A DNA stretch of 6,565 bases, from contig DLBP01000008.1 of assembly GCA_002480165.1 (NCBI GenBank), positions 1 to 6,565 of the forward strand, written 5' to 3'. Positions 1-5,823 of the stretch are shown piece by piece. Source of the stretch: Proteobacteria bacterium UBA7821. GTDB lineage: Bacteria > Pseudomonadota > Gammaproteobacteria > Comchoanobacterales > Comchoanobacteraceae. The notes below the pieces were generated by a model, which ran no database searches, was not told the DNA's origin, and saw only the letters and a program-made list of their open reading frames with translations. The position numbers were made by a program, and so were the translations under genes. The stretch's first letter is position 1. The number at the start of each line of letters is the position of its first letter.

Positions 1-368
1 TCTCTCACCCAATTGCAAACAAGTATCATGAAATTGAACTACACCATCAGCTAGGGCCCCGTATCCAAACGCTGCGTATTGATTATCTCATTGAATTCCC
101 TGAGATGTACTGGGTGGTTGATTTTAAAACCATGAGTCATCCAAGTCATTCAACCTTTAGCGCCATCCAGTCACAGTTAGATCAATACGCGTCGCTGATT
201 CAACATCGTTCGAATAAGCCCGTCTATTGCTGTGTTTGCCCACTTCTGTCATCCAATTGTCTAATCTGGTTTCATGCATCCGACAGCCCATGTGTCACCA
301 TTAATTGCTTGAGTGAGCTGAAACGCTTTGTCGAATCGTGCCACCATCAGATTACTCGACCGGTGTGA
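1..368 (+). CDS. AddA/RecB-type helicase-nuclease, C-terminal nuclease domain (partial, 5' end outside window)
   Basis: The frame is open from base 3 to the TGA at 366-368, giving 121 residues with no start, so this is the tail of a larger protein. It carries the RecB-family PD-(D/E)XK nuclease core: Asp27 in 'RIDYLIEF', then exactly 13 residues later Asp40 and Lys42 in 'VVDFKT', followed by Gln58 and Tyr62 in 'QSQLDQY'. This D-x12-DxK-QxxxY arrangement is that of the metal-dependent nuclease at the C-terminus of AddA and RecB, the UvrD-type helicase-nucleases that resect double-strand ends for recombination. Glu10/Glu12 upstream may be the preceding acidic motif. The helicase part would lie left of the window. 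AddA and RecB cannot be separated on this fragment; a lone Cas4/RecB-like nuclease is less likely but not excluded. An ATG at position 105 lies inside the nuclease core and is not the start. Confidence 0.75.
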   Translation, partial: SHPIANKYHEIELHHQLGPRIQTLRIDYLIEFPEMYWVVDFKTMSHPSHSTFSAIQSQLDQYASLIQHRSNKPVYCCVCPLLSSNCLIWFHASDSPCVTINCLSELKRFVESCHHQITRPV

Positions 369-396
369 CCGTGATGACGAAATACCGTTAACACCA

Positions 397-425
397 TTGA
401 ACTGTCTGAAAAATTCCTATATCAT
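397..425 (+). promoter_or_regulatory. Candidate sigma70 promoter upstream of the membrane-protein gene
   Basis: TTGAAC (397-402) and TATCAT (420-425) are separated by exactly 17 bases, in the short gap between the nuclease gene and the next frame. Transcription would begin near 432, just before the candidate start codons at 438 and 450. Such matches are common in AT-rich DNA, so this is a candidate only. If real, it would start the five-gene run separately from the nuclease gene. Confidence 0.35.
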
Positions 426-437
426 ATCAATAGTTAT

Positions 438-941
438 TTGGAATATGTCGTGGTCTATAACAGCATACAAGTTTTCTGGGCTTATGCCTGGCGATATCTT
501 TTTCTTTCGGTCGTGGCCATGACCATGCTCGGCTACGTAGGCCCACACACTGCCGACTCAGAAATGATGCAAGAGCTTGGCAATGTCATTTATCTGCCAG
601 TGGCATTCGACATGATTGCTGTCTACTATATCCTAGCGGTGAAGCATTATAGGAATTTCGCGTTTCGAACCGGACCAAATGGCACTCCCCTCTTTGTCGT
701 TGACACGCTGCTTTTCTGGCTGTGCTGGCGCTGGCGATTCGTTTTTATATTTATTGTCACCCAGGTAATGGTCACGTTGTATATGGCATTCAGCCTGCAA
801 CAGATGACCCCCGATTTTATGTATTCATATGTTTTTTTTGCACTTGTTAGTATTACGATACAGAACTATTTATCACTCTGTTGGGTCATGCATAAATTGG
901 TTAAAAAAAAGAAATTGGCTTTAATACCTCAAACAGCATAG
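438..941 (+). CDS. Unrecognised four-helix inner-membrane protein
   Basis: I do not recognise the family. The 167-residue product is strongly hydrophobic, with probable membrane helices at about 18-35, 50-68, 98-120 and 127-151. The 69-97 loop is polar and contains a 'FRTGPNG' turn. The C-terminus is a basic tail, 'KLVKKKKL', suggesting a cytoplasmic end. There is no signal peptide or catalytic motif I can name. The start is uncertain: the frame is open from 378. TTG at 438 gives the length used here, but GTG at 450 has a better ribosome site (GGA at 440-442, 7-base spacing) and would give 163 residues. Two 8-base mononucleotide runs, T8 at 832-839 and A8 at 903-910, lie near the 3' end. The TAG stop lies 8 bases before the rluB-like start and contributes to that gene's Shine-Dalgarno sequence, so the two are probably cotranscribed. 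Confidence 0.7.
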   Translation: MEYVVVYNSIQVFWAYAWRYLFLSVVAMTMLGYVGPHTADSEMMQELGNVIYLPVAFDMIAVYYILAVKHYRNFAFRTGPNGTPLFVVDTLLFWLCWRWRFVFIFIVTQVMVTLYMAFSLQQMTPDFMYSYVFFALVSITIQNYLSLCWVMHKLVKKKKLALIPQTA

Positions 942-949
942 GCGTTTAT

Positions 950-1678
950 ATGCGAATACAGAAATACCTAGCACAACATGGTTATGGGTCACGCAGAGCA
1001 ATCGAAGAGATGATTCAACAGAAGAGAATACGTGTTAATGGCCAGATCATTCAGCTGGGTTATCTCTATCAACATGGTGACCAAATCGAGATTGACCAAC
1101 GACTGGTTACGACACACCAGCCCAGTCAACATCAGTGCTTGATTTACCATAAACCCGTTGGGGTATTGTGTAGTCGACAAGACGCAAGTGGTCACCCATT
1201 GGTATTTGATCATCTACCAAAACTGAGCGGGACTCGATGGGTTATGGTGGGACGGCTTGATTTAAACACATCCGGTATTTTACTATTTACAACCGATGGA
1301 GACTTGGCTTACCGCCTGATGCACCCCAAGTTTTCGGTAGTGCGTGTCTACCAAGTGCGTGTCTTTGGCAAGGTTACACCGCAGCAAATATTGGCAATTG
1401 AGCAAGGTCTTGAATTAACCGATGGCCCGGTTCAAGTCGAATCCATCAAACGACTGACACCCAGCCAGCAAAACAAAATCAATCAATGGTTTGAGGTGGT
1501 GATTGCTGAGGGTAGAAATCGCGTTGTTCGTCGATTATTCGAATATTTTGGTCATCAGGTCAGTCAGCTAATTCGCAAACAGTACGCAGATATCAGACTG
1601 CCTGATCAGCTGAATCAAGGCCAATGGCAGTACTTAACAGCACAACAAAAGGAACGCTTGTATGCAAACTATGCTTAG
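950..1678 (+). CDS. rluB: 23S rRNA pseudouridine synthase, RluB type
   Basis: This is a 242-residue RsuA-family pseudouridine synthase. It has an N-terminal S4 RNA-binding domain (about 1-50, 'QKYLAQHGYGSRRAIEEMI' through 'IRVNG'). The catalytic loop is 'GRLDLNTSGILLFTTDGDLA' at 101-120, with Asp104 as the expected nucleophile. The conserved Tyr134 ('VYQVRVFG') and the C-terminal 'EGRNRVVRRLF' motif (187-197) are also present. The 'NTSG' and 'RLMHP' wording matches RluB rather than RsuA or RluE. In Escherichia coli RluB makes pseudouridine 2605 of 23S rRNA, in the cytoplasm during large-subunit maturation. The protein lacks the long charged C-terminal tail seen in some RluB proteins. ATG 950 is preceded by TAGG at 939-942, 7 bases away. 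The 3' end overlaps the next gene by 17 bases. RluB identity is well supported; the exact site modified is inferred from the family. Confidence 0.9.
   Translation: MRIQKYLAQHGYGSRRAIEEMIQQKRIRVNGQIIQLGYLYQHGDQIEIDQRLVTTHQPSQHQCLIYHKPVGVLCSRQDASGHPLVFDHLPKLSGTRWVMVGRLDLNTSGILLFTTDGDLAYRLMHPKFSVVRVYQVRVFGKVTPQQILAIEQGLELTDGPVQVESIKRLTPSQQNKINQWFEVVIAEGRNRVVRRLFEYFGHQVSQLIRKQYADIRLPDQLNQGQWQYLTAQQKERLYANYA
1649..1654 (+). promoter_or_regulatory. Shine-Dalgarno site for the small membrane-protein gene
   Basis: AAGGAA lies inside the 3' end of the rluB-like gene. Its GGA core ends 8 bases before ATG 1662, which selects that start over the second in-frame ATG at 1671. Translation of the downstream gene is therefore likely coupled to rluB. 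Confidence 0.6.
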
Positions 1679-2057
1679 CGCCTTATCGTTGTCTTTGATT
1701 GGCTTGACAACCCTCACCGCTGTCATACAACTAACGGTTCTACACCTCCCGCTCAAGACTGTCATCGGCTCAGCAGTCTTAGCATTACTGATTTATGCTG
1801 CTATCGGTAACTGGCCCCTACTGGTTCGCTATTACGAGGTGGAAGCACTCAAGCAGCGAGTGGTTGCCATCCTTTCAGATCCAGATCAATTGATCGACCT
1901 ACTCGGCCGCCAAATAGTTAAAACACCCATGGATAAAAAGCCCTACCAGATTTTGGCGAAATTGCTCAAACAACACCATCGAAACCAGCAGCTCACAGCG
2001 CTTGAGTTAGACTACAGCAACCGGTTTAATGAGGAGCTTAATCGTGTTGGACTCTGA
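1662..2057 (+). CDS. Small two-helix membrane protein, weakly CcmI/CycH-like
   Basis: The product has 131 residues, with two hydrophobic helices (about 5-27 and 33-52) followed by a helical polar tail. The layout of two N-terminal helices, an 'IYAAIGNW' linker and a segment around 85-112 ('LLGRQIVKTPMDKKPYQILA') recalls the N-terminal part of CcmI, the cytochrome c maturation protein. In CcmI, a 'rL..nP.D..gW.lLa' stretch opens TPR helices that bind apocytochrome. Here the protein ends after about one such helical pair, far shorter than CcmI, and no other ccm gene is in view. I therefore treat the resemblance as a hint, not an assignment. ATG 1662 is chosen because of the AAGGAA site at 1649-1654. 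It overlaps rluB by 17 bases and the following hydrolase by 14, indicating tight coupling. Function unknown. Confidence 0.65.
   Translation: MQTMLSALSLSLIGLTTLTAVIQLTVLHLPLKTVIGSAVLALLIYAAIGNWPLLVRYYEVEALKQRVVAILSDPDQLIDLLGRQIVKTPMDKKPYQILAKLLKQHHRNQQLTALELDYSNRFNEELNRVGL
2031..2036 (+). promoter_or_regulatory. Strong Shine-Dalgarno site that sets the hydrolase start at GTG 2044
   Basis: GAGGAG lies 7 bases upstream of GTG 2044. The longer start, ATG at 2029, has no recognisable ribosome site and the GAGGAG would fall inside its own coding region. The site therefore argues for GTG 2044 as the true start. Confidence 0.7.
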
Positions 2058-2961
2058 TATCTCGTCATGGTATGTGATGGCTTGTGATACGCCCAGGCAA
2101 TCAGAGCGTCACACACTTCCCTCTGGAGACATTCATACATTGTCATGGGGCAGTGGCACAAAGGAGCTGGTCTTACTCATCCATGGTGCACTGGCCCATG
2201 CTGAATGCTGGGCAATGGTTGCGCCTTTTCTGGTGGGACAAGATAGGCTGATTGTCGCCGCTGACCTATCTGGCATGGGCGACAGTCCATGGCTTTCAGA
2301 ATACTCGATTGCCACGCATACCCAGAATATCATCGACTTATGTCAAATCTACCAAAACTTCGAATCAGTCACGCTCGTTGGACACAGCTATGGCGGTATT
2401 ATTTCATCGTGTTGCTTTGAGAAAATGGGTTATTCAAACCACGTGAACCACATCCTGATTGATGTATTTCTTGATTTTCTATCACCAAGACATCACATCA
2501 ACAAACGCTCACCACTCATGGCAAAGCCTGTTCGGTATTACGAGTCCGAAGCACATGCGTTGGCTCGCTTTCGGTTGATACCACCACAGCCAACCAGGCA
2601 CGATGAACTATTCAATTACCTAGCCAAGTGTTCTGTGGTTGAGACTGATAATGGCTGGCGCTGGAAGTTTGATCCAAAACTGCTATCGTTGATCGGTCAC
2701 CACCCTGATATTGACACAGAACGCTTGCTGGCGCACATGAAGCAACAAGCCAAAGACGTCTATTACATTTATGGTCAACACACCAGTCGCAGCCTGATTC
2801 AGTCAGCACACAAGCTCATGCAAACGCTTGGTCAGCCCACACATTTATTTGCTGTTGATGACGCTTATCATCACATCATGTTAGATAATCCGATCGAACT
2901 AACGCACATCATTAATCAAATCCTTAATGATTGCCGATCACGTCATTTTAGATTAGACTAA
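2044..2961 (+). CDS. Alpha/beta hydrolase (serine hydrolase or esterase-like, substrate unknown)
   Basis: This is a 305-residue protein with an alpha/beta-hydrolase fold and no signal peptide, so probably cytoplasmic. Visible elements in order are the oxyanion-hole 'LLIHGA' (44-49), the 'AADLSGMGDSPW' strand and loop (72-83), and the nucleophile elbow 'VGHSYGG' with Ser115. Next come a cap region with 'RFRLIPPQP' (175-183) and 'GWRWKFDP' (204-211), and the catalytic histidine in 'YHHIMLDNP' (His277 probable). The acid is unclear: the usual spot after the late strand reads 'YIYGQHTSRSL', without Asp or Glu. Asp140 or Asp144 after the strand following the nucleophile could serve instead. The two cap motifs suggest a defined but uncharacterised proteobacterial subfamily; this is from memory and unverified. 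GTG 2044 is chosen for its GAGGAG site; ATG 2029 would add five residues. It overlaps the preceding gene by 14 bases and ends 4 bases before the antiporter gene. Confidence 0.85.
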   Translation: MLDSDISSWYVMACDTPRQSERHTLPSGDIHTLSWGSGTKELVLLIHGALAHAECWAMVAPFLVGQDRLIVAADLSGMGDSPWLSEYSIATHTQNIIDLCQIYQNFESVTLVGHSYGGIISSCCFEKMGYSNHVNHILIDVFLDFLSPRHHINKRSPLMAKPVRYYESEAHALARFRLIPPQPTRHDELFNYLAKCSVVETDNGWRWKFDPKLLSLIGHHPDIDTERLLAHMKQQAKDVYYIYGQHTSRSLIQSAHKLMQTLGQPTHLFAVDDAYHHIMLDNPIELTHIINQILNDCRSRHFRLD

Positions 2962-2965
2962 AGGC

Positions 2966-3862
2966 ATGGATTACATTTGGCTTATCTTGAGTATTATTGG
3001 TCTGTCGATCAGTTCAGATTATCTCGTGATTAACAGCCAAAAAATAGCGGCAAAATGCCGTCTATCATCAACCACATTTGGGGCTTTGATCGTTGGACCT
3101 GCGACGTCACTGCCAGAGTTGGTGGTGAGTATTGAAGCAATGACCCGGCCATTGCCCGATATTGTTTTTGGTAATGCACTGGGATCTGTGATTGCCAACA
3201 CATCACTGATTCTTGCAACCAGTTTGTTATTGGTGCCATCGATCGTTATCCAGCGTCAAACCATTGTTTGGCAATTGTTTGACGTGCTAACCCTTGCCTT
3301 GTGCTTTGTGTTGAGTCAAACGAATTGGTTGTTATCGCTATTACTCTTGCTGGTATATGGATTAAGGGCCTATGGCAGTTCACGTTTAGAGCACGATTTG
3401 AAACCCGTCAAGTCGACAGAGAATTTATGGCTTCTGTTAGGTGTGTTTCTACTGGCGCTCGCTGTATTGCTGTTTTCCTCTGAGTTGTTGATTGACTCAT
3501 GCCGTTCAATTGCAATTGAGTGGGGGGTGAGTGACCTCGTCATTGGTTTGAGTATCGTGGCCTTGGGCACCAGTTTACCTGAGCTGGCAACCAACCTCTC
3601 TAGTATCAAACATGGTGATTATCAGTTAGCTATTGGCAATATCATGGGATCCAATACGGTCTGCCTGTTAGTGATTGCACCGATTGTTGGCTGGTGGGGA
3701 CAGTTTCCGATTCCAATGATTAATCTAACTCGAGATATCCCGATTATTCTAGTACTGAACGCAGCGGTTTTACTACACACCTATTTACACTGGAAATCTA
3801 TTGTACCAATGCTACTAATTGTTTTGTATGCTGCGTATCAATTATTGCTTTACTTGTATTAG
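2966..3862 (+). CDS. CaCA-family Na+/Ca2+ (cation) antiporter, YrbG-like
   Basis: This 298-residue membrane protein has about ten helices and two inverted alpha-repeats, the signature of cation/Ca2+ exchangers. Alpha-1 has 'PATSLPELVVSIEA' (Glu51) and 'GNALGSVIAN' (69-78); alpha-2 has 'LGTSLPELATN' (Glu206) and 'GNIMGSNTVC' (224-233). Both ion-binding glutamates and the Thr-Ser pairs are present. It would exchange a cation, probably Ca2+, against Na+ or H+ across the inner membrane. Oddities: alpha-1 has 'ATSLPE' for 'GTSLPE' and 'GSV' for 'GSN', and in alpha-2 the position matching Asp240 of the Methanocaldococcus exchanger is Cys233. The specificity may therefore differ from the archetype. 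It is slightly shorter than typical YrbG (about 320). ATG 2966 fits the family N-terminus, though the nearby AAAGG is only one base upstream, too close to act normally. It is the last gene of the plus-strand run, and its end overlaps pgsA by 21 bases. Confidence 0.85.
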   Translation: MDYIWLILSIIGLSISSDYLVINSQKIAAKCRLSSTTFGALIVGPATSLPELVVSIEAMTRPLPDIVFGNALGSVIANTSLILATSLLLVPSIVIQRQTIVWQLFDVLTLALCFVLSQTNWLLSLLLLLVYGLRAYGSSRLEHDLKPVKSTENLWLLLGVFLLALAVLLFSSELLIDSCRSIAIEWGVSDLVIGLSIVALGTSLPELATNLSSIKHGDYQLAIGNIMGSNTVCLLVIAPIVGWWGQFPIPMINLTRDIPIILVLNAAVLLHTYLHWKSIVPMLLIVLYAAYQLLLYLY

Positions 3863-4429
3863 AGCGCGGTATTGTCTGTGGTAATTAATCAAATAATCGA
3901 GCCAACTGGTAATCATAAGAAGTGATACCAGAGACATCAGAACATGATTGACCAACAGCTGCTGATTGATTTCTTCTGCTAGTAGCAACATAAATAAGTA
4001 GGCGGCTATGGAGATAAAACATATTTTGCCGAGCATCCTTGACTGAAAGGCCATTTTATTGCCTAGTTGTCGATTGTAATAATATAATTGAGCGGACAAT
4101 AACACGGCGCGTAACAAATACAATACAAATAACCACAGCGGCAACAGCTGGTTGAGGCTGAGTGTTAGCATCACACAAAATAACAGTAGAAAATCAGCAA
4201 AAGGATCTAAGAACTTCCCCAGTCTGGTTTCTTGGTGATTTAGCCGCGCAATGTAGCCATCTAAAAAATCTGTTAATGCGATTAAAATTAGCAGCGTCAT
4301 TGTCTGAACGGCAATTAGGCCGTAGCGTATGAGACACAGGCAAAAAGGCAGCGTCATGATGATTCTAAAGATCGTCAGTAAATTAGGGGCATTTAGCCAA
4401 TCAGTTCGGCTGTGTGTCACATTTGTCAT
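3842..4429 (-). CDS. pgsA: CDP-alcohol phosphatidyltransferase, probable phosphatidylglycerophosphate synthase
   Basis: This 195-residue inner-membrane enzyme carries the complete CDP-alcohol phosphotransferase motif D-x2-DG-x2-AR-x8-G-x3-D-x3-D: Asp54, Asp57-Gly58, Ala61-Arg62, Gly71, Asp75 and Asp79. These residues bind metal and the CDP-diacylglycerol headgroup. The N-terminal 'NAPNLLTIFRI' (13-23) is the typical opening of PgsA, which condenses CDP-diacylglycerol with glycerol-3-phosphate as the committed step to phosphatidylglycerol and cardiolipin. Several hydrophobic helices fill the rest, and the length is normal for the family. The motif is shared by phosphatidylserine and eukaryote-type cardiolipin synthases, so the acceptor alcohol is inferred. 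The ATG ends at 4429; no clear Shine-Dalgarno precedes it, and a candidate promoter ends about 28 bases upstream. It is divergent from the ampG-like gene and convergent with the antiporter gene, sharing 21 bases with it. Confidence 0.85.
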   Translation of the reverse strand: MTNVTHSRTDWLNAPNLLTIFRIIMTLPFCLCLIRYGLIAVQTMTLLILIALTDFLDGYIARLNHQETRLGKFLDPFADFLLLFCVMLTLSLNQLLPLWLFVLYLLRAVLLSAQLYYYNRQLGNKMAFQSRMLGKICFISIAAYLFMLLLAEEINQQLLVNHVLMSLVSLLMITSWLDYLINYHRQYRALIQVKQ

Positions 4430-4456
4430 CGGTATTGCTTACATACACTATGATAC

Positions 4457-4485
4457 ATTATGTTGCATTTTTTCATCAAAATCAA
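4457..4485 (-). promoter_or_regulatory. Candidate sigma70 promoter for pgsA
   Basis: Read on the minus strand, TTGATT (4485-4480) and CATAAT (4462-4457) are separated by exactly 17 bases. Transcription would begin near 4450, leaving a leader of about 20 bases with no evident ribosome site. An overlapping alternative, TTGATG with 18 bases to TATCAT, also exists. Confidence 0.45.
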
Positions 4486-4498
4486 TGGATCTTTCACA

Positions 4499-4511
4499 CC
4501 AGGGCACCTGG
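4499..4511. repeat. Perfect dyad CCAGG-GCA-CCTGG in the divergent intergenic region
   Basis: Perfect 5-bp arms flank a 3-base centre. The dyad sits between the two divergent promoters and abuts a second dyad. The arms are also CCWGG (Dcm-type) sites. It is a candidate operator; no known regulator is recognised. Confidence 0.4.
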
Positions 4512-4527
4512 ATTAACAATATTAATC
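4511..4527. repeat. Perfect dyad GATTAA-CAATA-TTAATC, candidate operator
   Basis: Perfect 6-bp arms flank a 5-base centre. The dyad starts on the last base of the CCAGG dyad and lies 16 bases upstream of the -35 element of the ampG-like gene. The position suits an activator or shared regulator site; this is inference from symmetry and location only. Confidence 0.4.
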
Positions 4528-4543
4528 TATTTTTCCATCATCA

Positions 4544-4572
4544 TTGACAATGGTTTTGACAAAACTTATATT
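4544..4572 (+). promoter_or_regulatory. Strong sigma70 promoter for the ampG-like gene
   Basis: A perfect TTGACA (4544-4549) and TATATT (4567-4572) are separated by 17 bases, the optimal spacing. Transcription should begin near 4579, giving a leader of about 20 bases. A second TTGACA at 4556-4561 forms a 12-base-period direct repeat of TTGACAA. It could pair with TAGTTA (4579-4584) as a weaker second promoter, or act as a binding-site repeat. The U-rich leader lacks a Shine-Dalgarno sequence. Confidence 0.6.
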
Positions 4573-4599
4573 GTTGTGTAGTTATCTTTTGGTTTTTTT

Positions 4600-5823
4600 A
4601 TGCAGAGAACACGGCAGTCTCAGTTGCTTTTCTTTTCACTCATGACTGGACTGACATCGGGATTTCCATATTTGCTGACTAGTGACACACTCAAAATCTG
4701 GATGAGTCTATCTAACATCAGTTTGGTCTACGTTGGCCTGGCTTCATTAATTAACCTACCGTACACACTCCGGTTTTTGTGGGCGCCTGTGATTGATTCA
4801 ATTGGGTCGTATCGCAAAGCATATGGTATCGTTTCGATTTTTTTGTGTGCTTTCACCCTATTTACTTTATCACTGTGTCAAATTGACAAACAGCCGCTAT
4901 TGTCAGCCTTGACTGCTTCTTTTACCGCTTTTTTTGGGGCATCATCCAGTGTTGCACTTGAGTCACAATGGCTGCTATCCATGACCACTGACGAGCGTCA
5001 AGCATGCATTGGCATGAATAATTTTGGATTCCGATTGTCATTGATTATCACCGGTGCGCTATCCATTGTTTTAGCCGACTGGATCAGCTGGAAAGTGACC
5101 TACCAAGTCATGTCAGCTTTAATGATTCTTCAAGGGATGTATTTCATCTATTGTCCAATCGCATTGGATCAGCAGTCCCATCAGCCCATTCAACATTGTA
5201 TGAGTAATCTGCTGAGTTTAATTAATCGTCTGATTAATCAGAAACAGACTTTACTGTTTATCATTAGCTATAAAATAACCGATGGATTCGTGTTAAACAT
5301 GTTGTCAATTTTCATGTTAAAAGCGCTCCACATCAGCCCAACTAATATTGCTATCATACACAAAGTTGTTGGTCTATCGATGAGCTTGTGCGGTGCTTTT
5401 TTTGCCACCTGGTATATTAAGCGTTACCAATTAACCCACTCGCTCAAAGTATTTGCTTTATTTCAGTCTGGCACAATTATATTACTGGCTTGTATTGCCT
5501 ATTACCCGCCAGATAATCTAGCCTATGTCGTGGTCATCATTGCCACCGAAACATTCAGTAATGGCTGTTTGAGCATCGCCATCATGAGTTATGTGCTCAA
5601 TTTAATCAATCCGGAATACGCTGCTACCGAATACGCACTTTACACCACGCTATCCTCACTTTCACGCTACATCATAGGGCCTTTTACCGGGATATTAATC
5701 ACTTACACGAGTTGGTCACAATACTTTGTGTGTGCCTCACTGATTGGGTTGACTTCGGTGTGGTTGTTAACGCAGGCACAACAGGCTGATCGAGAAATTG
5801 GCTTAACTAATTCACCTGATTAG
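4600..5823 (+). CDS. ampG: AmpG-like MFS permease (muropeptide uptake)
   Basis: This is a 407-residue major facilitator protein with about 12 hydrophobic helices. The opening 'GLTSGFPYLLTSDTLKIWM' (17-35) and 'RFLWAPVID' (58-66) are the AmpG signatures, matching 'G..SGLP..LT..TLQ.WM' and 'KFLW.P..D'. AmpG imports anhydromuropeptides from the periplasm for cell-wall recycling and, in some species, thereby signals beta-lactamase induction. E. coli AmpG is longer (491 residues); shorter versions near 410 are common in other proteobacteria. No ampC, ampR or ampD is in the window, so a role in resistance cannot be claimed and the substrate is inferred. The start at ATG 4600 directly follows seven T residues and has no Shine-Dalgarno, but it agrees with the family N-terminus and the upstream promoter. 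The 3' end overlaps holA by 4 bases on the opposite strand. Confidence 0.8.
   Translation: MQRTRQSQLLFFSLMTGLTSGFPYLLTSDTLKIWMSLSNISLVYVGLASLINLPYTLRFLWAPVIDSIGSYRKAYGIVSIFLCAFTLFTLSLCQIDKQPLLSALTASFTAFFGASSSVALESQWLLSMTTDERQACIGMNNFGFRLSLIITGALSIVLADWISWKVTYQVMSALMILQGMYFIYCPIALDQQSHQPIQHCMSNLLSLINRLINQKQTLLFIISYKITDGFVLNMLSIFMLKALHISPTNIAIIHKVVGLSMSLCGAFFATWYIKRYQLTHSLKVFALFQSGTIILLACIAYYPPDNLAYVVVIIATETFSNGCLSIAIMSYVLNLINPEYAATEYALYTTLSSLSRYIIGPFTGILITYTSWSQYFVCASLIGLTSVWLLTQAQQADREIGLTNSPD

Noticed and set aside
989..1213. Minus-strand 74-codon frame inside rluB
   Set aside because: It is a shadow of the S4 and early catalytic region of rluB, with no independent coding signal.
2029..2043. 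ATG 2029 as the hydrolase start
   Set aside because: No ribosome site precedes it, while GAGGAG at 2031-2036 is ideally spaced for GTG 2044.
3508..3519. Palindrome CAATTGCAATTG
   Set aside because: It sits in the antiporter coding region in codons for 'SIAIE', with no regulatory context.
4329..4547. Plus-strand 72-codon frame running from pgsA antisense into the intergenic region
   Set aside because: It overlaps pgsA's conserved N-terminal region on the opposite strand, has no ribosome site and its product has no recognisable features.
5221..5238. Inverted repeat ATTAATC-GTCT-GATTAAT, with arms similar to the intergenic dyad
   Set aside because: It is within the ampG coding region and arises from the local 'INRLINQ' peptide repeat; AT-rich arms of this kind are expected by chance.
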